From contig NZ_LT906436.1 in NCBI RefSeq assembly GCF_900187225.1, forward strand, positions 1,612,001 to 1,676,000: 64,000 bases of DNA, read 5' to 3'. Below the pieces are notes generated by a model. The model worked only from the letters and a program-made list of their open reading frames with translations. It was not told the DNA's origin and did not search any database. The position numbers and the translations under genes are program-made. The stretch's first letter is position 1; each line of letters starts with the position of its first letter. Source of the stretch: Listeria monocytogenes. Its GTDB lineage: Bacteria > Bacillota > Bacilli > Lactobacillales > Listeriaceae. This document shows positions 47,980 through 54,624 of this stretch, one piece after another.

Positions 47980-48078
47980 TTAAAGGAGAGTTCCCTTGCT
48001 CGCGAAATGGTCCGGTGAAATAAATTCTATTTTTAAGCGCAATAATGCCTTGTTTGAAGTCTTCATATAATTATTCAT
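47980..48078 (-). CDS. 32-residue leader peptide upstream of the ABC exporter
   Basis: A short ORF: ATG at 48078, stop at 47980, with an excellent ribosome site (AAAGGAGG, 8-9 nt spacing). The peptide begins MNNYMKTSNKALLRLK and ends SKGTLL; no signal sequence. It precedes an intrinsic terminator and the exporter genes, so it is most likely a translated sensor for ribosome-targeting drugs rather than a functional protein. The mechanism is inferred from Bacillus bmrB and similar systems. Confidence 0.7.
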   Translation of the reverse strand: MNNYMKTSNKALLRLKIEFISPDHFASKGTLL

Positions 48079-48115
48079 CGTCCATTCCTCCTTTGTTTTA
48101 TTATGCAACGTTATT

Positions 48116-48144
48116 AGTTTAACCGATTTTTTTTGAAAGCGCAA
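48116..48144 (-). promoter_or_regulatory. Promoter of the leader peptide-ABC exporter unit
   Basis: -35 TTGCGC (48139-48144), 17-bp spacer, -10 TAAACT (48116-48121). TGAAAGCG across the -35 resembles one half of a catabolite-responsive element, but the other half is poor. Confidence 0.55.
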
Positions 48145-48213
48145 CAAATAATTGCAAATTGTTTAAAAATTATTTTTATTAGGCTTTTTTCACGATCAAC
48201 TAATCATATAAAC

Positions 48214-48245
48214 AGCATAACGATTCTTGTATGAATCGTTATGCT
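48214..48245 (-). terminator. Hairpin after the NTR-like secreted protein gene
   Basis: A perfect 13-bp stem AGCAUAACGAUUC/GAAUCGUUAUGCU (48214-48226 with 48233-48245). The tail is not U-rich, so termination efficiency is uncertain. Confidence 0.6.
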
Positions 48246-48260
48246 TAATGACTAGCTTAT

Positions 48261-48881
48261 TTAATTTTCTTCTGTAGTAACTTGATTTTCAACAGCCTCT
48301 TCATATAGTTCAAACTCTTCTGTCTTGCTCACTTCTTTTTCTGTATCTATTTTTTTGGTTTTTTCATCGAAAGAAATAGTGGAATTCCCCCCTGCTACAA
48401 GTAAAGATCCATCGTCTTGCGTATAAGCAGTAAATATGTAGATATTGCCTACTTCCGGGAGCTGATCGTCTTCAAAAACGTCATAAGCAGATCCATCTTC
48501 CCGAATTCCACCTTGTTTTTGAAGTACAATTTCTTTATCCATTGCTAATTCATTTTTTAAATTCGAAATTACTTCTACCTTATAATTTGTATATGCTTCA
48601 CCAATATATTTAATTGAATCATCTTCTTGTTCAATTGGTGTTTCATTTTTGTAATCTGTTCCAGTTTCTTGCGTTACTTTCCCTACAAACACATAATCCG
48701 CATCGCCAACAACTTCATTCGGATTATCTATATCCAGTGTATAATCGGAATGAATAGCATATGTTGGTACTTCTTTTTTCTCAGGTTTAGTCTTTTCGGC
48801 ATGCGTGTTTACAGTTAAGAAACAGCCGATACCTATAATACTAATTGTTGAAACGATGATTCCCATAGTTGTTTTTTTCAA
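48261..48881 (-). CDS. Secreted protein with NTR/TIMP-like pattern
   Basis: 206 residues with a signal peptide (SPase I site after THA, about residue 28), a charged linker, and a core that alternates as in OB-fold NTR/TIMP domains: VVGDADYVFVGKV (about 57-69), NYKVEVISNLKNEL (about 100-113), then IYIFTAYTQDDGSLLVAGG (about 148-166), and an acidic tail. I do not recognise a named family with certainty, and the cysteines of animal TIMPs are absent. The gene follows a secreted matrixin-like protease by 14 bp, so it may bind or inhibit it. The start is TTG at 48881 after AAAAGGGG. Confidence 0.6.
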   Translation of the reverse strand: MKKTTMGIIVSTISIIGIGCFLTVNTHAEKTKPEKKEVPTYAIHSDYTLDIDNPNEVVGDADYVFVGKVTQETGTDYKNETPIEQEDDSIKYIGEAYTNYKVEVISNLKNELAMDKEIVLQKQGGIREDGSAYDVFEDDQLPEVGNIYIFTAYTQDDGSLLVAGGNSTISFDEKTKKIDTEKEVSKTEEFELYEEAVENQVTTEEN

Positions 48882-48895
48882 TTTAAGTACCCCTT

Positions 48896-49390
48896 TTAAT
48901 ATTTTTTATATGCTGCATCATAGGATTGTTTATCATTCGTAGATAAAGTTGTTTTGGATGTGCTATATTGATACATTACGTCACTAGAAGCATTATGCCC
49001 GAGTCGCAAGCCATGTCCAAGCTCATGTGTAGCAACATTTTGTTTTCCAGCATTATTTTTTTTATCCATATTTTTCTTGTTAAAAGTGATTTTCCCGTTA
49101 CTATAAGTCGTTGCATTGATATTATTATTCGCTGAAATATCACTACAATATACGTCTGATTTATTCGCTCCTGAAGCTGGTCTAATAACCCCTTTTTTAT
49201 AAGCATTCCAAGTATTAGCACCAGATTGAATAAATGACATATACTTTGAATTCCCCGAGTAATCTAGGTGTTTACTAGAATCTACTAAGTCCCAGCTATT
49301 GATTTTTGCCGCAGCATCCGCTTCTTGTCCTGGAAGTAAAATACTCCACAAACATACAAATGCTACTAATAATGATAAAATTTTCTTCAT
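48896..49390 (-). CDS. Secreted matrixin-like zinc metalloprotease
   Basis: 164 residues: signal peptide cleaved near ADA (residue 26), then a compact metzincin domain. The zinc motif is THELGHGLRLGHN (His122, Glu123, His126, His132), followed by the Met-turn SDVMYQYS (Met139). The usual Gly of HExxHxxGxxH is Arg129, an odd change at a tight turn. There is no propeptide cysteine switch and no extra domain, so it is a minimal protease. Likely secreted; substrate unknown. GAGGGAG stands before the ATG. It is cotranscribed with the NTR-like gene downstream and preceded by a 180-nt leader and a promoter module shared with another operon. Confidence 0.8.
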   Translation of the reverse strand: MKKILSLLVAFVCLWSILLPGQEADAAAKINSWDLVDSSKHLDYSGNSKYMSFIQSGANTWNAYKKGVIRPASGANKSDVYCSDISANNNINATTYSNGKITFNKKNMDKKNNAGKQNVATHELGHGLRLGHNASSDVMYQYSTSKTTLSTNDKQSYDAAYKKY

Positions 49391-49419
49391 TCTACGCTCT
49401 CCCTCTTTGTATGTAATAA

Positions 49420-49473
49420 TTAATAAAATGTAGCCTCAAACATATTGTCATAAAACAAACTACTATCTTTCAA
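49420..49473 (-). CDS. Possible 17-codon leader ORF before the metalloprotease gene
   Basis: TTG at 49473 preceded by AAGGGAG, then 17 codons (starting KDSSLFYDN after the initiator) and a stop 27 bp before the protease ATG region. Very short; could be chance. It is the only ORF with a ribosome site in this leader. Confidence 0.25.
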   Translation of the reverse strand: MKDSSLFYDNMFEATFY

Positions 49474-49575
49474 ACTCACTCCCTTTTTGTATTCACCTCA
49501 CTTTAAAAGATACAATCGCCCATCATTTTCCCGTAGTAGACTGTGATTTTTTATTATCTTTCATCGAACAAAAAA

Positions 49576-49675
49576 AGTGTAACATGAAAATGAAATGTAT
49601 AACCAAAAATGTAATGAAATGTCTGTTTCATGTCGTGAATGACTAAAAAGCATTCTTATTTAGAATTATTCTTAC
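49576..49675 (-). promoter_or_regulatory. Shared promoter module, copy A (metalloprotease operon)
   Basis: Reading the minus strand: near-palindrome GTCATTCACGAC, then ACATTT repeats spaced 10 bp apart (ACATTTCATT, ACATTTTTGG), TTATAC, and an extended -10 TGTTACACT (-10 at 49576-49581). 27 bp are identical to copy B at 51234-51334. No good -35, suggesting an activator. Confidence 0.65.
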
Positions 49676-49877
49676 TCTTTCTGAAATAACTTTGCCTAAA
49701 AAGGCGTATTTCCACTCGTTTTAGAGCGATTATTAGTTTTTTATTCATTTTATGACATATACTTCACCAAATGTTCATCTAATAGGAACTACCCATCAAT
49801 ATTTAATACAATTATCTCTCTCAATATATAAAATATTATATTTTTATCGCATAAATATTCATGAGCGGTATATTAAC
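49676..49877. other. AT-rich gap without a gene
   Basis: About 200 bp of AT-rich DNA between promoter module A and the 33-residue peptide ORF. I see no ORF with a ribosome site, no repeat and no terminator in it. Confidence 0.6.
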
Positions 49878-49979
49878 TTAGTAAAACAATGGAAGCCAGA
49901 GCGGTGAATCCACCCCTTCTTTTGTTTGAATCATTGTCCATAATGTATCCAATAAAAATAATCTTGATGTTTTTTTCAT
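49878..49979 (-). CDS. Putative 33-residue peptide
   Basis: ATG at 49979 with AAAGGGAG 7-8 nt upstream and an extended -10-like TGCTACACT about 30 nt before that. The peptide starts MKKTSRLFLLDTLWTMIQ, a basic start and a hydrophobic stretch, and ends in a hydrophobic SPLWLPLFY. The shape would suit a small membrane or signalling peptide, or the remnant of a longer gene. No family recognised. Confidence 0.45.
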   Translation of the reverse strand: MKKTSRLFLLDTLWTMIQTKEGVDSPLWLPLFY

Positions 49980-50140
49980 GTTGTACTCCCTTTGTGTTAA
50001 TATCTATTTAAGTGTAGCAAATACGGGGTTAAATTATTAATAGATTTATTTCACTTGGAACAAATAATAAGTTTTTAAACGCGTTGATATGACAATAGTT
50101 CTGAAGTTGTGTGATGTGTACTTTACAACAATACTATAAT
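49980..50140. other. Non-coding gap upstream of the peptide ORF
   Basis: About 160 bp with only the weak promoter-like TGCTACACT of the peptide ORF; otherwise nothing recognisable. Confidence 0.5.
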
Positions 50141-50176
50141 AAAAAAGACATCTAATAATTTTACTTAGATGTCTTT
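50141..50176 (-). terminator. Terminator of the VanZ-family gene
   Basis: A 12-bp perfect stem (50165-50176 with 50144-50155), 9-nt loop, UUUUUUAUUAU tail on the minus strand. Confidence 0.88.
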
Positions 50177-50182
50177 AATTTT

Positions 50183-50746
50183 TTATACATTTGGGTATAA
50201 TCCCATTTTCCTTAACGAAGGCCTAAACATAACAAAAATCATATATCCAATAATGCCCCCAGAAAAGTTCAGTATTACATCATCAATATCGACAAACTTA
50301 AAGGGTGATTGATAAATAAGATCCTGTAATAATTGAGCAAGTTCAATCCCGACAGTTGCTATAAAACTTATAGCAAAAACACTTTTCCATTTTAATTTTG
50401 GATAACATAATGGTAAAAGCATTCCAAGGGGAACAAACATAATAATATTTGCAACTATTTGAAAAGCAGCAGATTCTCTTCCTGCAATAAACATTTCACT
50501 TATTGAATTAAAAGGAATTAAATTCATATAAGGGCCTGTTACAAATATTTTTGTATCTTCTATCAAGAAAGCATTTAACATAAGGGGAAAAATCGCATAC
50601 TTGATTACACCACAAGCATATACATATAAACATGTTTTAAAGATAATCATCTCTAATTTTTCTCGTCTTTTCAACCATCTTAATAAGAAAAAGACAATAT
50701 ATACAATTAAAGCGATTGTCATTACTAATCCAGAAAATCTAAGCAT
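50183..50746 (-). CDS. VanZ-family membrane protein
   Basis: A 187-residue protein with about five hydrophobic helices and VanZ hallmarks: YMNLIPFNSI, NIIMFVPLGMLLPL, GIELAQLLQ and FVDIDDVILNFSGGIIGY. VanZ proteins are linked to teicoplanin or lipopeptide tolerance, but most family members have no tested role. AGGAGAG precedes the ATG. It lies 17 bp downstream of the secreted-protein gene, so the two are probably cotranscribed from module B and end at a strong terminator. Confidence 0.88.
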   Translation of the reverse strand: MLRFSGLVMTIALIVYIVFFLLRWLKRREKLEMIIFKTCLYVYACGVIKYAIFPLMLNAFLIEDTKIFVTGPYMNLIPFNSISEMFIAGRESAAFQIVANIIMFVPLGMLLPLCYPKLKWKSVFAISFIATVGIELAQLLQDLIYQSPFKFVDIDDVILNFSGGIIGYMIFVMFRPSLRKMGLYPNV

Positions 50747-50763
50747 GTTAACTCTCCTAATTC

Positions 50764-51195
50764 TTAGTTACTAATGGTTCCTTCGATTTTCACTGTGTAC
50801 CAATCCATCGCTTTTTCAGCTTTTAAATAGTATTTACTTGATTTCGCATTTGCTTTTGTTGGAAATTCTTTTGTCTTATTTTTATAAAAATAATTCTTTC
50901 CTGAAGGAATACTGACTCTGCCAAAGTAATCATCTATTCCAAATTTCTCTTTGTGCAAAGTTACCGTCGAGTTGGGGTTACTATTCCCGAAACCTTTAGC
51001 CGAAACGTTCAATTTAACCGTTCCTTTGTTCAATGAATGATATTTTCCATTTGTAGCACCATTTACAGCTCGACGGTTCATCGAAATGGCTACTTTATTA
51101 CTTGCTGCATAGACTGTAATGATTGGGGTTGCTATAATGCTTACACCTACAATGAAAGCCATTAGTCCTTTTAATAATCTCATCTTTCTGTTCAT
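50764..51195 (-). CDS. Secreted basic protein of unknown function
   Basis: 143 residues: signal peptide cleaved near VYA/A (about residue 30), then a basic, probably all-beta domain of about 110 residues (KVAISMNRRAV, TVKLNVSAKGF, KNYFYKNKTKEF, WYTVKIEGTI), with no cysteine. From its position beside tsf it may be the Listeria secreted factor reported as Lmo1656 (sorting nexin 6 binder), but I cannot confirm that from sequence. AAGGAGG stands before the ATG, and the promoter module shared with the metalloprotease operon lies just upstream. Confidence 0.7.
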   Translation of the reverse strand: MNRKMRLLKGLMAFIVGVSIIATPIITVYAASNKVAISMNRRAVNGATNGKYHSLNKGTVKLNVSAKGFGNSNPNSTVTLHKEKFGIDDYFGRVSIPSGKNYFYKNKTKEFPTKANAKSSKYYLKAEKAMDWYTVKIEGTISN

Positions 51196-51233
51196 CTTGT
51201 TGCCTCCTTTTTGTAATCAATAGTTGCAATGCA

Positions 51234-51334
51234 AGAGTATCATAAAAAAGCGATGTATAACCAAAAATGTAATGAAATGTCCGATTCTTGTCGTGAACGA
51301 CTAGAAAATGGAGCTTATTTAGAGATATTCTTAC
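51234..51334 (-). promoter_or_regulatory. Shared promoter module, copy B (secreted protein-VanZ operon)
   Basis: Minus-strand order: palindrome GTCGTTCACGAC, ACATTT repeats 10 bp apart, TTATAC, extended -10 TGATACTCT (51234-51239). Predicted start near 51227, 32 nt before the ATG. Homologous to copy A over about 100 bp. Confidence 0.65.
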
Positions 51335-51530
51335 ACAACGTGAGTATCATTAAGTTTTTTGGTCATAAGATAATACTCATTATGAGTTACTATTCACATT
51401 TTAAACATTCCTGTTTCTATTTATCACAAAAAATACATATCAATCCAAGATATGCGTTATTTCACTTATGGATATTCCTTATTTATTTAATTATTTATCA
51501 GTTTTATTTATTACTAGGTGAATAATATAA

Positions 51531-51608
51531 TATAATTATTCACCTACGACAGACGAGACACGAGAAAAATTAATGAATACGATGAAAGACAGATTGTCAG
51601 GAATCTAG
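51531..51608 (+). pseudogene. Tyrosine recombinase (integrase) C-terminal remnant
   Basis: In one frame the bases encode YNYSPTTDETREKLMNTM followed by KDRLSGI and a stop. This matches the extreme C-terminus of phage-type tyrosine recombinases (Y-S-H-x-T-x-E-x-R-E-K). An in-frame stop at 51528 and no catalytic domain upstream show that only the tail survives. It lies just beyond the 3' end of tsf, the reported attachment region of Listeria phage B054 as I recall. Confidence 0.6.
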
Positions 51609-51613
51609 AAAAT

Positions 51614-51660
51614 TGTGGGATAAAAATTAAATATAAAAATATCCCACAAAAAATCCCACA
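51614..51660. repeat. Three copies of ATCCCACA, att-arm-like
   Basis: TGTGGGAT at 51614-51621 (inverted) and ATCCCACA at 51641-51648 and 51653-51660, right after the recombinase remnant. Short spaced repeats like these are usual for integrase arm-binding sites. Confidence 0.5.
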
Positions 51661-51692
51661 ATAATTTGATATTGTATGATATTCAAATGAAA

Positions 51693-51741
51693 TCAAAAAA
51701 ATCAAAACCCCGCATTTCCTAAGAAAATACGGGGTTTTGAT
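51693..51741 (-). terminator. Terminator of the rpsB-tsf operon
   Basis: A 19-bp stem (51723-51741 with 51701-51719, few wobble pairs), 3-nt loop, then six or more U on the minus strand. Confidence 0.93.
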
Positions 51742-51768
51742 ATCATATAAAATCGATTTAAAATGGAC

Positions 51769-52653
51769 TTATTTTTTCACTTGGCTCATTACTTCTTCAA
51801 CAAAGTTATCTTCTTTTTTCTCGATTCCTTCGCCTACTTCGAAACGTACGAATGATACAACTTTACCACCGCTTTGTTTCACATATTCACCTACAGTGAT
51901 GTCTGGATTTTTAACGAAAGGTTGGTCTTCTAAGGAAATTTCGCTTAGATATTTTTTCAAACGGCCTTCTACCATTTTTTCAACGATATTAGCTGGTTTG
52001 CCTTCGTTTAATGCTTGTTGAGTTAATACTTCTTTTTCGTGTGCAACTTCTTCAGAAGAAACATCTTCACGAGAAATGTATTTAGGGTTGATTGCAGCAA
52101 TGTGCATTGCAACGTCTTTTGCAACAGTAGTATCAGTAGTTCCTTCAAGAAGTGTAAGAACACCAATACGTCCGTTCATGTGGATGTATTCACCGAAAGC
52201 AGAGTTGTCTGCTTTTTCTTTTACTTCAAAACGACGAAGGGAAATGTTTTCACCGATTTTTGTAATTGCTTCAGTGATGTAATCTTGAACAGTTTGGCCA
52301 TTAGGCATTTCTGTTTTAAGTGCGTCTTCTAAACTATCTGGACGAACTGCAAGAATTTGTTTAGCTAAAGCGTCAACTAATTGTTGGAAGTTATCGTTTT
52401 TAGCAACGAAATCTGTTTCAGCATTAACTTCAAGTACTACGGCATGTTTTTCATTGCTGATTACATGAGTCATACCTTCAGAAGCTACACGATCAGATTT
52501 TTTCGCAGCTTTAGCGATTCCTTTTTCACGAAGATAGTCAATTGCTTTTTCCATATCTCCTTCTGTTTCTACAAGTGCTTTTTTACAATCCATCATACCA
52601 GCACCAGTTTTTTCACGTAATTCTTTTACCATTTGAGCTGTAATGTTAGCCAT
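51769..52653 (-). CDS. tsf: Elongation factor Ts
   Basis: A 294-residue nucleotide exchange factor for EF-Tu. N-terminal [26 protein letters not shown] (UBA-like plus the [12 protein letters not shown] motif), then KNDNFQQLV and two coiled regions, with the second core including [11 protein letters not shown]. The length is standard. It follows rpsB with a partial terminator between. The 3' end borders the recombinase remnant but appears intact. Confidence 0.98.
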   Translation of the reverse strand: MANITAQMVKELREKTGAGMMDCKKALVETEGDMEKAIDYLREKGIAKAAKKSDRVASEGMTHVISNEKHAVVLEVNAETDFVAKNDNFQQLVDALAKQILAVRPDSLEDALKTEMPNGQTVQDYITEAITKIGENISLRRFEVKEKADNSAFGEYIHMNGRIGVLTLLEGTTDTTVAKDVAMHIAAINPKYISREDVSSEEVAHEKEVLTQQALNEGKPANIVEKMVEGRLKKYLSEISLEDQPFVKNPDITVGEYVKQSGGKVVSFVRFEVGEGIEKKEDNFVEEVMSQVKK

Positions 52654-52679
52654 TTATTTTCCCTCCAATTTTTCTCTTT

Positions 52680-52714
52680 AAAAAAGGTGATAAGAATAGT
52701 GCCTTATCACCTTG
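52680..52714 (-). terminator. Partial terminator between rpsB and tsf
   Basis: An 11-bp perfect stem (52704-52714 with 52685-52695), 8-nt loop, six to seven U. It probably lowers tsf relative to rpsB expression. Confidence 0.85.
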
Positions 52715-52732
52715 AAAGTTTCAAATAAAATC

Positions 52733-53482
52733 TTATGCTTCAGTAGTTTCTTCTGTAGCTTTTTCTTCTACAGGAGCAACTTCCGCTTCCGTTAACTCTT
52801 CCCCTTGGTTCACTTCAATGATAGCGTCAGCCATTTTAGCAGTTAAAAGTTTAACCGCGCGGATAGCGTCATCATTTGCAGGGATTACGTAGTCGATTTC
52901 ATCCGGATCACAGTTTGTATCAACAATACCGATGATAGGAATATGAAGTTTACGAGCTTCTGCAACCGCAATACGTTCTTTGCGTGGGTCAACGATGAAT
53001 AATGCATCAGGAAGACCTTTCATGTCTTTGATTCCGCCTAAGAAGCGTTCTAATTTTTCTTGTTCTTTTTTAAGAAGGACAACTTCTTTTTTAGGAAGGA
53101 CTTCAAAAGTTCCATCTGCTTCCATTCTTTCGATTTTTTTAAGGTGTTGAATACGTTTTTGAATAGTTTCAAAGTTAGTTAAAGTACCACCTAACCAACG
53201 ATGATTCACGAAATATTGTCCAGAACGGATAGCTTCGTCGCGAACGGATTCTTGAGCTTGTTTTTTAGTTCCTACGAACAGGATAGTTCCGTTGTCGCTA
53301 GCTACTTCACGCATGAAGTTGAAAGCTTCGTCTACTTTTTTCACTGTTTTTTGTAGGTCAATGATATAAATACCATTTCTTTCTGTGAAGATATATTTCT
53401 TCATTTTTGGGTTCCAACGGCGAGTTTGGTGGCCGAAGTGAACTCCTGCTTCGAGTAATTGTTTCATTGAAATAACAGGCAT
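52733..53482 (-). CDS. rpsB: Ribosomal protein S2
   Basis: A 249-residue 30S protein. It starts [19 protein letters not shown], has [23 protein letters not shown] and the [16 protein letters not shown] stretch, and ends in an acidic Glu/Thr-rich tail (about residue 227 on). GGAGGG precedes the ATG. It is the first gene of the rpsB-tsf operon. Confidence 0.98.
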   Translation of the reverse strand: MPVISMKQLLEAGVHFGHQTRRWNPKMKKYIFTERNGIYIIDLQKTVKKVDEAFNFMREVASDNGTILFVGTKKQAQESVRDEAIRSGQYFVNHRWLGGTLTNFETIQKRIQHLKKIERMEADGTFEVLPKKEVVLLKKEQEKLERFLGGIKDMKGLPDALFIVDPRKERIAVAEARKLHIPIIGIVDTNCDPDEIDYVIPANDDAIRAVKLLTAKMADAIIEVNQGEELTEAEVAPVEEKATEETTEA

Positions 53483-53651
53483 GTGTTATTCCCTCCTATT
53501 GGTTTATTTTTTGCGGATAACCGCCCTCCGCATGGATCAACCAGCTGAAAAACTTAAGCGAACAAGTCGTTAAGCACCTTCTCAGTCTGTCACCGTGCGT
53601 GTGTGATTTAACACTAACAATAAATATAGCATAATAGAGTTAAAGTTGCAA
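53483..53651 (-). promoter_or_regulatory. rpsB promoter and leader
   Basis: -35 TTGCAA (53646-53651), 17-bp spacer, -10 TATATT (53623-53628) with an upstream TGC. The ~130-nt leader contains GC-rich helices around GGTGACAGACTGAGAAGG and GCGGAGGGCGGTTATCCGC, a possible S2 autoregulatory structure. Confidence 0.65.
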
Positions 53652-53716
53652 GTTATTGCGTTAAACTTCCTAAAATCTATACTAGTGTAAATTGAAGATT
53701 ATTACAACTGAATATT

Positions 53717-53780
53717 GCCGGAACACCGAACGCCATTTTCGTTATTAACACGATAGCGTTCGGTGTACAAACTTTCTGGC
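53717..53780. repeat. Isolated large inverted repeat
   Basis: ACACCGAACGC (53723-53733) pairs perfectly with GCGTTCGGTGT (53756-53766), extended outward by GCC/GGC-type pairing to about 53717-53780 with an inner TCGT/ACGA. There is no U run and it lies far from any stop codon, in a stretch with no gene from 53652 to 53969. Confidence 0.65.
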
Positions 53781-53969
53781 GATATCCCTAACATTCTTAA
53801 CTACGCATCCCAAATATATATCCTCTACAACTTACTTTGTAAAAATAATCTCTATATACTCACCTATAGTTAGAACAGCATATTCTTTATATTGCACCAT
53901 TTCCTAAAACAACTTAGTAATCATGATATCCTCTTGCATATTTAAAAAATTCTACTTAACGATGTTTTA

Positions 53970-54392
53970 TCAATCTATAAATAAAAATGGTTTTTCTTTT
54001 CTGAATTTGTTGTAATCTTTTCCATTTAAAAGCAAATGCTTATTTTTGAACAGGAAAGCTTTATTTTTTAATAATATTTTCTTATTTGGGCTTAGAGATT
54101 CTAATAATAAAATATCATTTTCTATGTGCTTTAATATATAAATTTTACCAGATAATATATAGTAAACATCGCAACTTTCTCTGATATTCTTTGTAATCAT
54201 CACAACTATACTTATAAGAAACATTAAACCAAATAACATAGCCATAAAAATCATAAACACTTGTTCCCAAATATTATTTACTTTATTGCTAGCATCAATT
54301 GAATACGCTATACATATAAGAAAAATTAAAAATATGATTACATTACTTAAACTCAATTTCACTTTATTTTCAATTGAAACAAAGCCTTTCAT
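53970..54392 (-). CDS. Two-helix membrane protein, unknown function
   Basis: 140 residues: short basic N-terminus, two adjacent hydrophobic helices (about residues 16-34 and 45-68), then a cytoplasmic basic domain of about 70 residues (YYILSGKIYILKHIE, LLLNGKDYNKF). No family recognised. AT-rich, with poor ribosome sites (GTGGG about 8 nt before ATG at 54392; GTG at 54404 is an alternative). It stands alone between rpsB and leuS and looks like an accessory gene. Confidence 0.6.
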   Translation of the reverse strand: MKGFVSIENKVKLSLSNVIIFLIFLICIAYSIDASNKVNNIWEQVFMIFMAMLFGLMFLISIVVMITKNIRESCDVYYILSGKIYILKHIENDILLLESLSPNKKILLKNKAFLFKNKHLLLNGKDYNKFRKEKPFLFID

Positions 54393-54569
54393 CTTTAAAC
54401 CCACTGCTTCCCATGTATAGAAGCTATTAATAACTGTGTAGCATAATCCTAAAAACCTATAACTAATGTAATTACCTCTGCCACTTTGTTTTCTCCTTTT
54501 TCAATCCACTATAACAGGTAAGAATTGTTTGCTCCATTAAAAACATTATTTACAAAGAAATTAAACAAA

Positions 54570-54619
54570 TATAAAACCGCTCCAAAAATTAGCAACAGTG
54601 CTAATTTTTGGAGCGGTTT
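54570..54619 (-). terminator. Terminator of leuS
   Basis: A 20-21-bp stem (54599-54619 with 54574-54594), loop ACAG, then UUUUAUAU on the minus strand. Confidence 0.92.
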
Positions 54620-54624
54620 CTTTA

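Noticed and set aside
48131-48146. A catabolite-responsive (cre) element at the ABC leader promoter
   Set aside because: Only the left half (TGAAAGCG) agrees with the consensus, so it is too weak to list.
51229-51525. A 98-codon plus-strand ORF through promoter module B
   Set aside because: It lacks a ribosome site, runs antiparallel through the conserved module, and the matching frame in module A stops after about 15 codons. Nucleotide-level conservation is better explained by regulation.
48900-51700. A PrfA box (TTAACA-NN-TGTTAA) in the secreted-protein island
   Set aside because: No convincing match; control by the shared ACATTT module fits better.
53483-53620. A named ribosomal-protein leader class for the rpsB 5' region
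   Set aside because: Helices are plausible but I cannot match them to a defined family without a covariance model.
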